From Candidatus Colwelliibacteriota bacterium (GTDB lineage Bacteria > Patescibacteriota > Minisyncoccia > UBA6257 > Colwellbacteraceae), in the NCBI GenBank assembly GCA_027448785.1, contig DAIDMW010000007.1:1-34183 (forward strand): a DNA stretch of 34,183 nucleotides, written 5' to 3'. The notes under the pieces were generated by a model. The model was given only the letters and a program-made list of their open reading frames with translations. It was not told the origin of the DNA and did no database searches. The position numbers and the translations under genes are program-made. Shown here in pieces: positions 25,854 through 34,096 of the stretch. Within the stretch, counting starts at the first letter, position 1, and every line of letters starts with the position of its first letter.

Positions 25854-28218
25854 GCAATTGCTCTTCCTTCTTTTTTATAGCCACCGCGGTTTTCACCACC
25901 GAGTCCGGGTTAAGGGAGATGCTTCCGATCCCCTTCTCGACCAAGAAGGTGGCGAAGTCTTCGTAATCCGATGGCGCTTGTCCACATATACCAACATATT
26001 TTCCTTTCTTTTTAGCGGCCTCGATGATTTTTCCTACTGATATTTTCACCGCTTCATTACGCTCGTCGGCAATCTTAGCCAGTTCGGTGTTGTCGCGGTC
26101 GATTCCGACCGTAAGCTGAGTAAGATCGTTGGAACCGATACTAAACCCGTCGAATATTTCCAGGAAATCGTCGGCCAAAATCATATTAGCCGGGATCTCG
26201 GCCATGGCGTAAACCTTCAGTCCACTTTTCCCCTGTTTCAATCCGAACTCGCTCATCGTCTGAACAACCTTTCTACCTTCTTCCGGCGTGCGGCAGAACG
26301 GGATCATCGGAGTGACATTGGTAAGGCCGAACTCCTCCCGCACTTTCTTCAACGCCTTGCACTCCAAACCAAAAGCCTCTTTAAAACGCGGATCATAGTA
26401 GCGCGAAGCTCCGCGCCAGCCGATCATCGGATTCTCTTCCTTCGGTTCGAAATTCTTTCCACCCAAGAGCGCCGCATACTCGTTGGTTTTAAAATCGGAA
26501 AACCGGACGATAACCTCGTGCGGATAAAAGGCGGCGCCGATCTGGGCAACGCCCTCCGCCAGCTTGCTGACATAAAATTCCCTGCCGTTTTTGTAGCCGG
26601 CGATAATCTTCCTGATTTGTACGCGCGATTTTGGATCGGCTTTCTGCGGCTGAAGCAGGGCTAGTGGATGTGCCTTGATCCGCGCAGCAATGATAAACTC
26701 CTCGCGAGCCAAACCGACTCCGTCCGCCGGCAAGAAAGAAGCCTCGTACGCCTCGTCCGGGCTGCCGATGTTGACCATGATTTTAGTCCGCGGCTTTTGG
26801 AAGTTTTTCAGCTCGTAGGTTTCTTTTTCCCATTTTGTCTTCCCCGCCCAGACGAACCCCTCGGTTCCACTAGAACAGTCAACGGTCAACGGCGTTCCGT
26901 TTTTAATCAACTTGGTCGCGGTTTCGGTTCCAACGACGCAGGGTATTCCCAGCTCGCGCGAAACTATGGCGGCATGTGAAGTGCGACCGCCTTCGTCGGT
27001 CACGATGGCCGAGGCGATCTTCATTATCGGCTCCCAGTCGGGGTCGGTCATCCGCGTCACCAACACCTCGCCTTTTTTGAACTGCCCGATATTCTTCGCG
27101 CTTTTGATCACCTTGGCCGGACCCTCGGCGATCTTCGATCCTATGGCCGCACCCCTCACTAGGAGCTTTCCCGGAGAGCGCATTACATAATTCTCCAGCG
27201 TCTCGACCGCTTTGGCGCCGTGGACCGTTTCCGGCCTGGCCTGAACTATGAAAAGTTTTCCACTTACCCCGTCTTTCGCCCACTCGATGTCCATCGGCTT
27301 TTTGTAGTGCTCCTCGATCTTCAGACACCAGTCAGCCAGCTGCAGTATCTCATTATCCCCTAAAACGAACTTGCTCTTTTTCGCAGCGGCAGTTGTGGTC
27401 AGCCTGGTCCGTTCCTTGTCGCCATAAACAAGCGTCTTCTCCTTACTACCCAATTCCTTCAATATTATCGCCGGAAATCCTTTGCGGAACGGCTCTTTAG
27501 CAACATGAAACTCGTCCGGGACGACCTCTCCCTGCACAACCATTTCTCCCAAGCCCCAGGATCCGTTAATGACTACCACGCCTTGAAAACCGGTATCTGG
27601 GTCGAGAGTGAAAGCAACCCCCGAGCATGCCTTATCGGAACGAACCATTTTTTGCACTCCGACCGAGAGATAGGTCTTTAAGTGGTCAAACCCTTTGTCT
27701 TCGCGATATGAGATTGCGCGGTTGGTGAAAAGCGATGCAAAACACTTCTTTACCGATGAGAGCAACTCCTTTTCCCCGACCACATTCAAATAGGTTTCCT
27801 GTTGTCCGGCGAAGCTGGCTCCCGGAAGGTCTTCTGCCGTGGCCGAAGAGCGCACGGCAACATCGGTATTTTTCGTTTTATACTCTGACGAAAGCTTGTG
27901 ATACGCCTCGCTTATCTCCCGCGCCATCACCTCCGGTATCGAGGCGCTAAGGATCGCTTTGCGGACAGCCGCTCCCCTTTTTTCGAGATCGGGCAGGCTT
28001 TTTACATTCAATCCCCTAAGTAGCTCGGCGATTTTCCTGTCCAAGCCATTGGCGCGCAGAAACTCCTGGTAAGCCCCGGCTGTGATGGCGAATCCATTCG
28101 GGATTCGTACGCCTTCCTTAGTGAGACCGACATACATCTCCCCTAAGGAAGCATTTTTGCCTCCAACCTCGGGAACGTTCTTTATAGACACATCTTTAAA
28201 CCAAAGTATGTTTTTCAT
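25846..28218 (-). CDS. ppsA: Phosphoenolpyruvate synthase
   Basis: A 790-aa three-domain enzyme converting pyruvate and ATP to PEP, AMP and phosphate; in several anaerobes it runs in the ATP-forming direction. The ATP-grasp domain (1-335) has [20 protein letters not shown] (122-141). The swivelling phosphohistidine domain carries H415 in [21 protein letters not shown] (410-430). The PEP/pyruvate barrel ends with [15 protein letters not shown] and catalytic C745 in CGQAPSD. Full family length. It lies 9 bp after gckA and overlaps eno by 8 bp, joining the steps 2-phosphoglycerate to PEP to pyruvate. Confidence 0.96.
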   Translation of the reverse strand: MKNILWFKDVSIKNVPEVGGKNASLGEMYVGLTKEGVRIPNGFAITAGAYQEFLRANGLDRKIAELLRGLNVKSLPDLEKRGAAVRKAILSASIPEVMAREISEAYHKLSSEYKTKNTDVAVRSSATAEDLPGASFAGQQETYLNVVGEKELLSSVKKCFASLFTNRAISYREDKGFDHLKTYLSVGVQKMVRSDKACSGVAFTLDPDTGFQGVVVINGSWGLGEMVVQGEVVPDEFHVAKEPFRKGFPAIILKELGSKEKTLVYGDKERTRLTTTAAAKKSKFVLGDNEILQLADWCLKIEEHYKKPMDIEWAKDGVSGKLFIVQARPETVHGAKAVETLENYVMRSPGKLLVRGAAIGSKIAEGPAKVIKSAKNIGQFKKGEVLVTRMTDPDWEPIMKIASAIVTDEGGRTSHAAIVSRELGIPCVVGTETATKLIKNGTPLTVDCSSGTEGFVWAGKTKWEKETYELKNFQKPRTKIMVNIGSPDEAYEASFLPADGVGLAREEFIIAARIKAHPLALLQPQKADPKSRVQIRKIIAGYKNGREFYVSKLAEGVAQIGAAFYPHEVIVRFSDFKTNEYAALLGGKNFEPKEENPMIGWRGASRYYDPRFKEAFGLECKALKKVREEFGLTNVTPMIPFCRTPEEGRKVVQTMSEFGLKQGKSGLKVYAMAEIPANMILADDFLEIFDGFSIGSNDLTQLTVGIDRDNTELAKIADERNEAVKISVGKIIEAAKKKGKYVGICGQAPSDYEDFATFLVEKGIGSISLNPDSVVKTAVAIKKKEEQLHG

Positions 28219-28227
28219 TTGCTGCTG

Positions 28228-29514
28228 TTATTTTTTACTTTTTTTCGATTTCTTCTGCGCGACTAGCATTAAATCCGAAACATTGCTTCCCGTTTTTCCG
28301 CACCTGATTGCTCCGCCCACTCGGCGGAAAAACGAATAAGAGTTGTTGCTTAAAAGGAACTCACCCGGATCGAGTCCGCTCGCCGTCGCTTTCCGCAGAG
28401 TCTCACGATCGGCCAGAGCGCCGGCCGCGTCAACGATGTTATCGACTCCGTCCGAAGCTATAGAAAGGAGTAATTGGTCTTTTTTCAAATGACTCAGCCC
28501 GCCGAGAACGACATCCATATTTCTGCCGCCCTTACCGTTTTTGTTTGTGACCCGGACCAGCGTCTCACCGCCGTAAACCACCATCTCCCCGTTATTTTTC
28601 AGACCGCGGAGCAGTTCCTCGCCGACCTCGGACGCCTCGCCGCGCACGAATCCTTGGCCGACAAAAGTTCGATATCCCAGCGACTGAGCCTTTCTTTCCA
28701 TCGCCCGCAGCGCGTCAGCGTTGCTTAAGAGCAAAATATTTTTTGTTCTGGAAAAAATCCTCCGATCCTTCGGGGTTTCCGAAAGGCTGATATTGTTTAT
28801 GCCGTAGCGAGAGAGAATCTTCTGGGCGTCATTCTTGGTCGTCGTATCCAGGAAAGTCGGGCCGGAAGCAACGAGACCAGGGTCGTCGAAAGGAACGTCG
28901 GAAAAAACCAAGCCTAGCACGGAAGCTGGATTAGCCAGCCTTACCAAGTTGCCGCCGTGCGCGTCGGAAATGTGCTTGCGCACCGTGTTCATCTCCTCGA
29001 TATCGGCGCCGCTATCTAAAAGTTGCGAAAACACTCGGCGAGCGGCGGTGATAGAACCGCCCTTAGGTTTAAAAAGCAGGGATGAGCCACCGCCAGAAAT
29101 TATCGCGATGATCAAATCGTCTTTTTTCGCGTTTTTTGCGATTTTCATTATCTCTGCCGTCGCCTTGGCATTCTGCGCGGATGGCAAGGGATGGGTTCCC
29201 AAGAAGCTCTTAATCTTTTTAAGCTTCTTACTACGCGTATCGATTACCGCGCCCCCGCTCACTCGCGGCCCAAGAATTTTTTCCAAATATTCAGCCGAAT
29301 CAAGTGCGGCTTTTCCGATTCCAATAACAAAAATCCGTCGATACTTGCGCAGATTGATTCTTTCTTTTTTTACGAGGAGAAGTTCGCCAACCAGCCGCAC
29401 CTCGCGGGGTAGGAAATTTTTCGGGCTTATCGCCTCTAATCCGGCTTCAGCTACAAGGAGAGCGTCTCGACGAAGAGGCGTTTTAGCCAACGACTCGAGA
29501 TTTTTAATAAACAT
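28228..29514 (-). CDS. Glycerate 2-kinase (GckA/MOFRL type)
   Basis: A 428-aa kinase expected to phosphorylate D-glycerate to 2-phosphoglycerate. Signatures: FVIGIGKAALDSAE (62-75), GTHPLPS, IISGGGSSLLFKP (138-150), NTVRKHISDAHGGNL and FSDVPFDDPGLVASGPT (204-220). The C-terminal MOFRL domain contains YGGETLVRV, GRNMDVVLG and SIASDGVDN. It heads the gckA-ppsA-eno-ldh operon, so its product feeds enolase directly. A perfect TATAAT (29523-29528) lies 8 nt before the ATG, with GAAGGCAA between. The Lys-rich C-terminus (KKSKKSKK) is probably a flexible tail. Confidence 0.92.
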   Translation of the reverse strand: MFIKNLESLAKTPLRRDALLVAEAGLEAISPKNFLPREVRLVGELLLVKKERINLRKYRRIFVIGIGKAALDSAEYLEKILGPRVSGGAVIDTRSKKLKKIKSFLGTHPLPSAQNAKATAEIMKIAKNAKKDDLIIAIISGGGSSLLFKPKGGSITAARRVFSQLLDSGADIEEMNTVRKHISDAHGGNLVRLANPASVLGLVFSDVPFDDPGLVASGPTFLDTTTKNDAQKILSRYGINNISLSETPKDRRIFSRTKNILLLSNADALRAMERKAQSLGYRTFVGQGFVRGEASEVGEELLRGLKNNGEMVVYGGETLVRVTNKNGKGGRNMDVVLGGLSHLKKDQLLLSIASDGVDNIVDAAGALADRETLRKATASGLDPGEFLLSNNSYSFFRRVGGAIRCGKTGSNVSDLMLVAQKKSKKSKK

Positions 29515-29522
29515 TTGCCTTC

Positions 29523-29528
29523 ATTATA
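29523..29528 (-). promoter_or_regulatory. -10 box of the gckA-ppsA-eno-ldh operon, leaderless spacing
   Basis: A perfect TATAAT on the minus strand, 8 nt before the gckA ATG at 29514. No clear -35. Confidence 0.5.
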
Positions 29529-29567
29529 ACTCCGCCCGACCGAACGCGATAGTGGATATTTATTCAT

Positions 29568-29596
29568 TTGACAAGATATTAACAACGTTTTATTAA
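29568..29596 (+). promoter_or_regulatory. Promoter of the laccase-domain gene
   Basis: A perfect TTGACA (29568-29573), a 17-nt spacer and TATTAA (29591-29596). The predicted start near 29604 gives a leader of about 50 nt with a small hairpin CCGC-ATA-GCGG and a strong Shine-Dalgarno. Confidence 0.65.
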
Positions 29597-29652
29597 TGGG
29601 TAACCGCATAGCGGCGAAATCTGTACACCAAAATCGATAGGAGGTGGATCTG

Positions 29653-30456
29653 GTGATCGATAGCGATCTTTTCATTAGGCAAGGGGTTAACGGCGTCGAC
29701 CTAGTTATCACTACGACTAAGGCCGGAAATCAAAGTCTCAGGTTCTCGGGGAATCCGATGAAGAATCGCCAAGATCTAGCAAGTCGCTTAGGGCTAACCC
29801 TAGACAACTTCGTCTACATGGGGGCGGAGATGAAAGATCATGTCGTCTTCGTCACCTCCAGCGATAGAGGGCGCGGAAGCGCTTCTCAGGCAGAAAGCAT
29901 CGCCTGCGATGCGATGTTTACAAACGAACCAGGAGTCTTTCCGGTTCTCTTGCCTGGAGATTGTGCCACAGTCTTTGTAGTCCACGAGTTGGTCTGGGGC
30001 ATCATTCACGCTGGTCGCGACAACGCTGCGATTATTATCCCCAAGGCGATCGGCTTGATTTGTACGGCGTTCAACATCGATCCGAGGAGTATCTTTGCCG
30101 TCGTCGGACCGACGATCGGCAACTCGCTAGACGAGGAAAGACTGACTAGAGACGCCGACCTGAGATACTTTTTCTCTCGCGAGAAGGAAAAGTACATCCA
30201 TAAGCAGAGAGTCGAAAAGACTTGGATCAGATCCGGCGCCATCGTCGACACCGTCATCGATGTTGAAGGTATTGGCGTCGAAGGTTGGGAAGTTTTGTTA
30301 GCGAAATATGTCGAATTCGCATTGCGCGAGTCCGGTGTAATTCGCATTCTCAACCCCAACCTTGATACAATGAGCGGTAAGTTCTTCTCTCACTCCTTAT
30401 CGGTCAAAACCGGAACCGAAGAGGGGCGCCACGCTTGTCTTATCGGTCGCTTCTAA
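29653..30456 (+). CDS. Laccase-domain (YfiH/PgeF-like, DUF152) protein
   Basis: A 267-aa protein of the former multicopper polyphenol oxidase family, now associated with purine nucleoside phosphorylase/deaminase activity or peptidoglycan editing. Probable zinc ligands are H63 (MKDHVVFV), C104 (LLPGDCATV) and H119 (GIIHAGRDNAA). VVGPTIGNS and the closing FSHSLSVKTGTEEGRHACLIGRF match the family. The HAGWRG motif reads HAGRDN. I set the start at GTG 29653 because AGGAGGT (29639-29645) is 7 nt before it; the GTG at 29644 overlaps that Shine-Dalgarno. It is monocistronic, divergent from gckA. Confidence 0.82.
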   Translation: MIDSDLFIRQGVNGVDLVITTTKAGNQSLRFSGNPMKNRQDLASRLGLTLDNFVYMGAEMKDHVVFVTSSDRGRGSASQAESIACDAMFTNEPGVFPVLLPGDCATVFVVHELVWGIIHAGRDNAAIIIPKAIGLICTAFNIDPRSIFAVVGPTIGNSLDEERLTRDADLRYFFSREKEKYIHKQRVEKTWIRSGAIVDTVIDVEGIGVEGWEVLLAKYVEFALRESGVIRILNPNLDTMSGKFFSHSLSVKTGTEEGRHACLIGRF

Positions 30457-30476
30457 AAAATTGCACCCAAAAATCA

Positions 30477-30506
30477 AAGGACCAGTCGAGTACTCGACTG
30501 GTCCTT
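30477..30506. terminator. Bidirectional terminator between convergent genes
   Basis: A perfect 14-bp inverted repeat (AAGGACCAGTCGAG, two-base loop, then its complement). It sits between the stops of the laccase-domain gene and the secreted Gln-rich protein. Confidence 0.75.
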
Positions 30507-30529
30507 CTCATTTCTATAGAATTAGATCT

Positions 30530-31255
30530 CTATCTATTGATCAACCTGAACAGCCATCCAAATAAGCTGAATCCCTGGGAGGCCTGCTGTAGCGAATTTC
30601 CAAGCTGCTGGTTGGCCTGTTCTAAAACGCTAATCTGCTGCGTCAGCTGCTGCTGGTCGGCCTGGCTGGTTACCTGGCTCTTCAATTGGTTTAGCTGCTG
30701 AATCTGCTGCTGGTTCTGCTGGATCAGCTTCTGTGCATTATTAATCGCTCCGTAATTAGGTCCGATCAAGAATTTTACAATGGCGTTGCGGTTCTGAACC
30801 TGGGTCAAGTTGTCCTCGGCCTTTGTTTGGTTCTGCTCCTGGTTTTGGGCGATAACCCTTATCTGCTGTCCGATGCCGCCGACGCGGCCGGCGACCTGCA
30901 GCATCTGCTGGACGGCGTTAGCCACCGCGCTGCGACGCTGTAAAGCTATCACATTTGGCCCGGCCCCAGCTTGAGTTCCAGTAACATTCAGCCTGCTCGT
31001 AGTCGCCAAGGCTCTAATTGGCGTTCCCGTCGGAGCTTGATTTCTCAACCCCGCCGGACCGCCGTTATATATTTTTCCTTTTTCCCCTGGAAACAAAGGG
31101 ACAGAGGTAGTCGTCCCGCTGGACGCCGGGATCATCGGCCCCATTACGCGGTTACCCACCCCGGCCGGACCGGTGCCGAGATTACTTTGCGCGAAGACCG
31201 GTGCCGCCAAGAGAGGCAGCGCCGCCAAACCGTAAACCAATATCTTCTTGTGCAT
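30530..31255 (-). CDS. Secreted glutamine-rich coiled-coil protein
   Basis: A 241-aa protein with a clear Sec signal peptide (MHKKILVYGLAALPLLAAPVFA, cleavage likely after A22). A Gly/Pro/Thr-rich, probably disordered region (25-95) follows. The helical second half (about 105-225) is very rich in Gln and Asn, including runs such as QQNQQQIQQLNQLK, likely a coiled coil. It ends FSLFGWLFRLINR, an amphipathic or membrane-touching tail. No cysteine and no known domain. I do not recognise a family. A surface-layer, pilus-associated or envelope-spacer role is possible, but inference only. An extended -10 (TGGTAAAAT) lies about 37 nt upstream. Confidence 0.75.
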   Translation of the reverse strand: MHKKILVYGLAALPLLAAPVFAQSNLGTGPAGVGNRVMGPMIPASSGTTTSVPLFPGEKGKIYNGGPAGLRNQAPTGTPIRALATTSRLNVTGTQAGAGPNVIALQRRSAVANAVQQMLQVAGRVGGIGQQIRVIAQNQEQNQTKAEDNLTQVQNRNAIVKFLIGPNYGAINNAQKLIQQNQQQIQQLNQLKSQVTSQADQQQLTQQISVLEQANQQLGNSLQQASQGFSLFGWLFRLINR

Positions 31256-31291
31256 TTTTTTGTTAATATTACCCGACTTTAATTGTTTGTA

Positions 31292-31300
31292 ATTTTACCA
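31292..31300 (-). promoter_or_regulatory. Extended -10 of the secreted Gln-rich protein gene
   Basis: On the minus strand TGGTAAAAT (TGn plus a 5/6 -10). It leaves a leader of about 30 nt before the ATG at 31255. Confidence 0.4.
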
Positions 31301-31339
31301 CATAAATTAAAAACACACTGTTGTGGCGGCGAGAATTTC

Positions 31340-31396
31340 CGACATCCGCTAGCAGCTGATGTCGAATGCGGAACCGGCCTTTATAAAATCGCATTC
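31340..31396. other. Pair of adjacent hairpins upstream of the Gln-rich protein gene
   Basis: CGACATC / GATGTCG (31340-31346, 31358-31364) is followed by GAATGCG / CGCATTC (31364-31370, 31390-31396). Both are perfect 7-bp stems sharing the middle G. No T-run follows. The rest of 31256-31450 shows nothing else recognisable. Confidence 0.4.
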
Positions 31397-31450
31397 CGCT
31401 TGACGAAGCAATTTTCGGATAATGCCTAATGTTTTCGTTTGATAGCTCTG

Positions 31451-31521
31451 TCGGGGTGCCGAGAATCGAACTCGGTCTTTACGCACCCGAAGCGCATGTA
31501 CTGCCGGTATACTACACCCCG
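31451..31521 (-). tRNA. tRNA-Pro(CGG)
   Basis: 71 nt, no encoded CCA. The acceptor CGGGGTG / CACCCCG has the C1-G72 pair and A73 typical of bacterial proline tRNAs. Anticodon stem TGCGC / GCGTA (one G-T pair), loop TTCGGGT, anticodon CGG followed by G37. The T-arm is CCGAG-TTCGATT-CTCGG. Confidence 0.94.
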
Positions 31522-31564
31522 ACAAAACCATCAAACGATCGACTAGATAATAAACCGGCGGGGG

Positions 31565-31987
31565 CTACTTGTCTATCTTCTTTTTGGCAGCCTTCCGCAT
31601 CTTTTCGCGGTGCAGACTCTTCGACTTCTGAGTTAGAGCAAAAACAGAAAGCACCATAATATAGACCGCGATCACTTCGGAAGACACCTTGCGCGTACCG
31701 CCGTCGATAAAAGAAAAAAACATCAATCCAAAGATAGCCACCGTCCACAGCAACACAAAAATCTCTCCCGGATGCCGGCTATCGTGAACTTCGTACCACC
31801 GGTCGAACTCCTTCGTTCCGACGTAAAGTGTAAGTATTCCAATATAGATCACGCTCATCGGGGCGACTAGAAAATCGTAAGCGTTGCGGCTGATAAAATC
31901 AGCTATGACGAAAGCTATAAAAATCAGCGTCCAGAAGTTGGTAATGACCCGCCAGATCCTCTCGTCTTTGAAAATGCTTAAATTCAT
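31565..31987 (-). CDS. Conserved-looking four-helix membrane protein
   Basis: A 140-aa protein with about four predicted membrane helices (near residues 15-32, 40-56, 76-92 and 103-119) and a very basic C-terminus (SLHREKMRKAAKKKIDK). The loop GTKEFDRWYEVHDSRHPGE between helices 2 and 3 is charged and may be a functional face. I recognise no family. It begins three bases after the CCA-adding enzyme gene and so is probably co-transcribed with it. There is no evidence for a shared function. Confidence 0.75.
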   Translation of the reverse strand: MNLSIFKDERIWRVITNFWTLIFIAFVIADFISRNAYDFLVAPMSVIYIGILTLYVGTKEFDRWYEVHDSRHPGEIFVLLWTVAIFGLMFFSFIDGGTRKVSSEVIAVYIMVLSVFALTQKSKSLHREKMRKAAKKKIDK

Positions 31988-31990
31988 GGA

Positions 31991-33490
31991 TTATTTCACG
32001 TAAAACTTTTTTTTCATTTCCTCCTCCACTCCGGATTCGAACTCGTTTTTCTTCTCCTTAGCCGAAGAAGCCATTTTCCTCAGCTCCTCGTCGCTCAATT
32101 CGTTCAGCTCTAACGCCCGCTGGCGCAGCCACCCCTCATCGTTTTTCTGCGGATCATCCAAAACCTCTTCCAGGAGGACTCCTAAAATATACCCGACTCT
32201 AGGGCCCGGCTCCAAATGCAAATACTCCATCAGCTGGCTGCCGTTTATCTTCAGCATCTTGGGCGAAACGGGATCGGTCCTGACCTTTTCGATCATAAAC
32301 TGCAGATGCCGCAACTTGTAAGGAACGGCTTTGGGAACGCCCGATCCGATCCGATCCGCCTCCCGCACCTTCAGTAAGTCATCGATATTTTCCACTCCGA
32401 CCCGCTGGATAAAGCGCCGCACACCCGCCTCGCTCACCTCGCCGACGTTGTAGTAGAAGAGGTGGTAGCGGACCAAGTGTGTAACCTCCTCGGTCAACTC
32501 CCGGCTGAAATGCAATCGCTCCATCATCTTCCGCGCCATCCTGGCGCCGACCACCTCGTGCCCGTAGAAAGTAGAATCCGGACCTTCTCCTCCTTTGGTC
32601 TTCGGCTTGCCAACGTCGTGCAATAAGGAGGCTAAGCGTACCTTTAGCGAGTAGTCCTTGCCCACCGCATACTGAAGAGCCTTCAGGTTGTGTTCCCAAA
32701 CGGTATAAATGTGGTGTTTGTTTTGCCCCACGCCGATGCCGTCACGGAGCTCGGGAAGAATGTTTTTCAGTAAGCCAAATCCTTCCAGACTCTCTATTCC
32801 CCACACCGCACGCGGCGAGGAAATTACCTTCACCAGCTCATCCCTTATTCTCTCCTTGGCGATAGCTGCAAGTAGGTCGGCGTTGTCTTCGATAGCAGAG
32901 GCCGTTCTGGGTTCTATGGAAAAATTAAGCTCGCAGGCGAAGCGAACCGCGCGCATCAGCCGCAGGGCGTCTTCCTGGAATCTTTGGTTCGGCTCGCCGA
33001 CCGCTCGGATGGTTCTCGCCTTCAAATCAACCTGTCCACCAAAAGGGTCGACTAAACTTATTTCTGTTTCGCCATTCTCCTCTCTTTCGCTCAGACCAGC
33101 CGCCATAGCGTTAACAGTGAAGTCGCGGCGCGCCAAGTCCTCTCTGATCTCCTTAGTGAAAACCACCTCGTCCGGATGACGCAAATCACTGTACTTTCCT
33201 TCGCGGCGGAAGGTCGTCACTTCGACGATGACAGTCTCGTCCGAGCTGCCTCCGTCTATCAGCGAGGCCGGGATTTTCACGCCCACAGTTCCAAAAGTGT
33301 TCTCATAAACCGAATCAGGAAAAAGGCCAAGAATTTCCTTCGGTTCGGCGTCTGTTGCCACATCCCAATCCTTGGGCGGGCGGCCGAGTAGAATGTTGCG
33401 CACTGAGCCGCCGACAAGAAAAGCTTGGAAGCCGGCCTTTTCCAAACCCCTCATTACGTCGTAAACTCCCTCGGGAACTTTGAATCTCAT
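31991..33490 (-). CDS. cca: CCA-adding tRNA nucleotidyltransferase
   Basis: A 499-aa class II enzyme that builds the 3' CCA end of tRNAs. The catalytic head has LVGGSVRNILLG (25-36), the two metal-binding aspartates in DWDVAT (41-46), RRDFTVNAMA and EDALRLMRAVRFACEL. The neck holds AKERIRDEL. A C-terminal HD domain (ASLLHDVGKPKTKGG, then FYGHEVVGA) suggests added phosphohydrolase activity. The complete, full-length gene agrees with the absence of genome-encoded CCA in all four tRNAs here. TATAAT (33510-33515) lies 19 nt before the ATG; no Shine-Dalgarno. Confidence 0.95.
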   Translation of the reverse strand: MRFKVPEGVYDVMRGLEKAGFQAFLVGGSVRNILLGRPPKDWDVATDAEPKEILGLFPDSVYENTFGTVGVKIPASLIDGGSSDETVIVEVTTFRREGKYSDLRHPDEVVFTKEIREDLARRDFTVNAMAAGLSEREENGETEISLVDPFGGQVDLKARTIRAVGEPNQRFQEDALRLMRAVRFACELNFSIEPRTASAIEDNADLLAAIAKERIRDELVKVISSPRAVWGIESLEGFGLLKNILPELRDGIGVGQNKHHIYTVWEHNLKALQYAVGKDYSLKVRLASLLHDVGKPKTKGGEGPDSTFYGHEVVGARMARKMMERLHFSRELTEEVTHLVRYHLFYYNVGEVSEAGVRRFIQRVGVENIDDLLKVREADRIGSGVPKAVPYKLRHLQFMIEKVRTDPVSPKMLKINGSQLMEYLHLEPGPRVGYILGVLLEEVLDDPQKNDEGWLRQRALELNELSDEELRKMASSAKEKKNEFESGVEEEMKKKFYVK

Positions 33491-33509
33491 TGCGCTATAA
33501 GCTTCTGAT

Positions 33510-33515
33510 ATTATA
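33510..33515 (-). promoter_or_regulatory. -10 box of the cca gene
   Basis: A perfect TATAAT on the minus strand gives a short leader of about 12 nt (GAAGCTTATAGCGCA region) without a Shine-Dalgarno. Confidence 0.45.
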
Positions 33516-33578
33516 TCCTAGATTCAGACGCAGTCGAAGAAAAGCCTATTTATGGGCACAGATTTTGCGTTGTTCGGG

Positions 33579-33607
33579 GTTTAGAATTTAGGATTTAGGA
33601 TTTATTA
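33579..33607 (+). promoter_or_regulatory. Possible promoter of tRNA-Arg
   Basis: TTTAGA, a 17-nt spacer made of a GGATTTA repeat, and TATTAT ending at about 33607. It would start transcription a few bases before the tRNA at 33618. The -35 match is weak. Confidence 0.35.
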
Positions 33608-33617
33608 TTTTAAACGC

Positions 33618-33689
33618 GCCCCCGTGGTGAAACGGATATCACGCATGGCTTCGAACCATGAAGTCCGGGTTCGACTCCTGGCGGGGGCA
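33618..33689 (+). tRNA. tRNA-Arg(TCG)
   Basis: 72 nt, no encoded CCA. Acceptor GCCCCCG / CGGGGGC, anticodon stem CATGG / CCATG with loop CTTCGAA, so the anticodon is TCG (CGA codons). T-arm CCGGG-TTCGACT-CCTGG, discriminator A. Its last 14 bases plus the two that follow are repeated at 33841-33856. Confidence 0.95.
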
Positions 33690-33856
33690 CAAGACGGGAA
33701 ACTCGAGATATATTTCAGGATTCCCGATTTTTCCAGCCAGGAGTCGAACCCTGGAGGGGTCGGGAACCAGGATGGTTCCCGTGGAGGAAATACTAAAACC
33801 GAGTGGTTTTAGAAAATTCCTTGAGGGAATTTTGTGAGATTCCTGGCGGGGGCACA
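33668..33856. repeat. Hairpin-rich segment bounded by a copy of the tRNA-Arg 3' end
   Basis: A 16-nt direct repeat TCCTGGCGGGGGCACA occurs at 33676-33691 (inside the tRNA) and 33841-33856. The T-arm word GGTTCGACTCCTGGC (33668-33682) is repeated inverted at 33736-33750. Between lie three perfect 8-bp hairpins in a row: CGGGAACC/GGTTCCCG (33762-33782), CTAAAACC/GGTTTTAG (33792-33811) and AAAATTCC/GGAATTTT (33813-33832). No coding capacity is evident. Confidence 0.8.
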
Positions 33857-33953
33857 AAAAGCGAAAAACTAAAAGCTCAAAAGTTAAAAGAATCGATGAC
33901 TAACCACCAACAACTAGTCGCTCTTTTTCGCTTTTAGCTTTTAGTTTTGCGCT
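33856..33953. repeat. AT-rich hairpin element, copy B4
   Basis: Arms AAAAAGCGAAAAACTAAAAG (from 33856) and TTTTTCGCTTTTAGCTTTTAG (33924-33944) pair. The middle GACTAACCACCAACAACTAGTC contains a further GACTA / TAGTC pair. It starts exactly where the tRNA-Arg 3' duplicate ends. Confidence 0.6.
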
Positions 33954-34013
33954 TCATAGCGCCTCAGCATCTTGATATTGCGGCTGAAATGTAATAATAA
34001 TTAGAGGGTTATT

Positions 34014-34086
34014 CCACCCATAGCTCAATTGGCAGAGCAGTTGCCTCTTAAGCAAACGGTTCCAGGTTCAAGTCCTGGTGGGTGGA
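34014..34086 (+). tRNA. tRNA-Lys(CTT)
   Basis: 73 nt, no encoded CCA. Acceptor CCACCCA / TGGGTGG, D-arm GCTC / GAGC, anticodon loop CTCTTAA giving CTT (AAG codons), T-arm CCAGG-TTCAAGT-CCTGG, discriminator A. The anticodon arm closely resembles bacterial lysine tRNAs, but the first pair is C1-G72 rather than G-C, and the outermost anticodon-stem pair is a G-A mismatch. Confidence 0.9.
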
Positions 34087-34096
34087 CAAAACAGTA

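Noticed and set aside
33618-33856. Integrated phage or plasmid at tRNA-Arg
   Set aside because: The direct repeats enclose only about 150 bp with no integrase or other gene; at most it is a minimal or decayed element.
33841-33856. A second complete tRNA gene ending here
   Set aside because: No T-arm TTCRA, anticodon stem or 5' acceptor strand precedes the duplicate; only the tRNA 3' end is copied.
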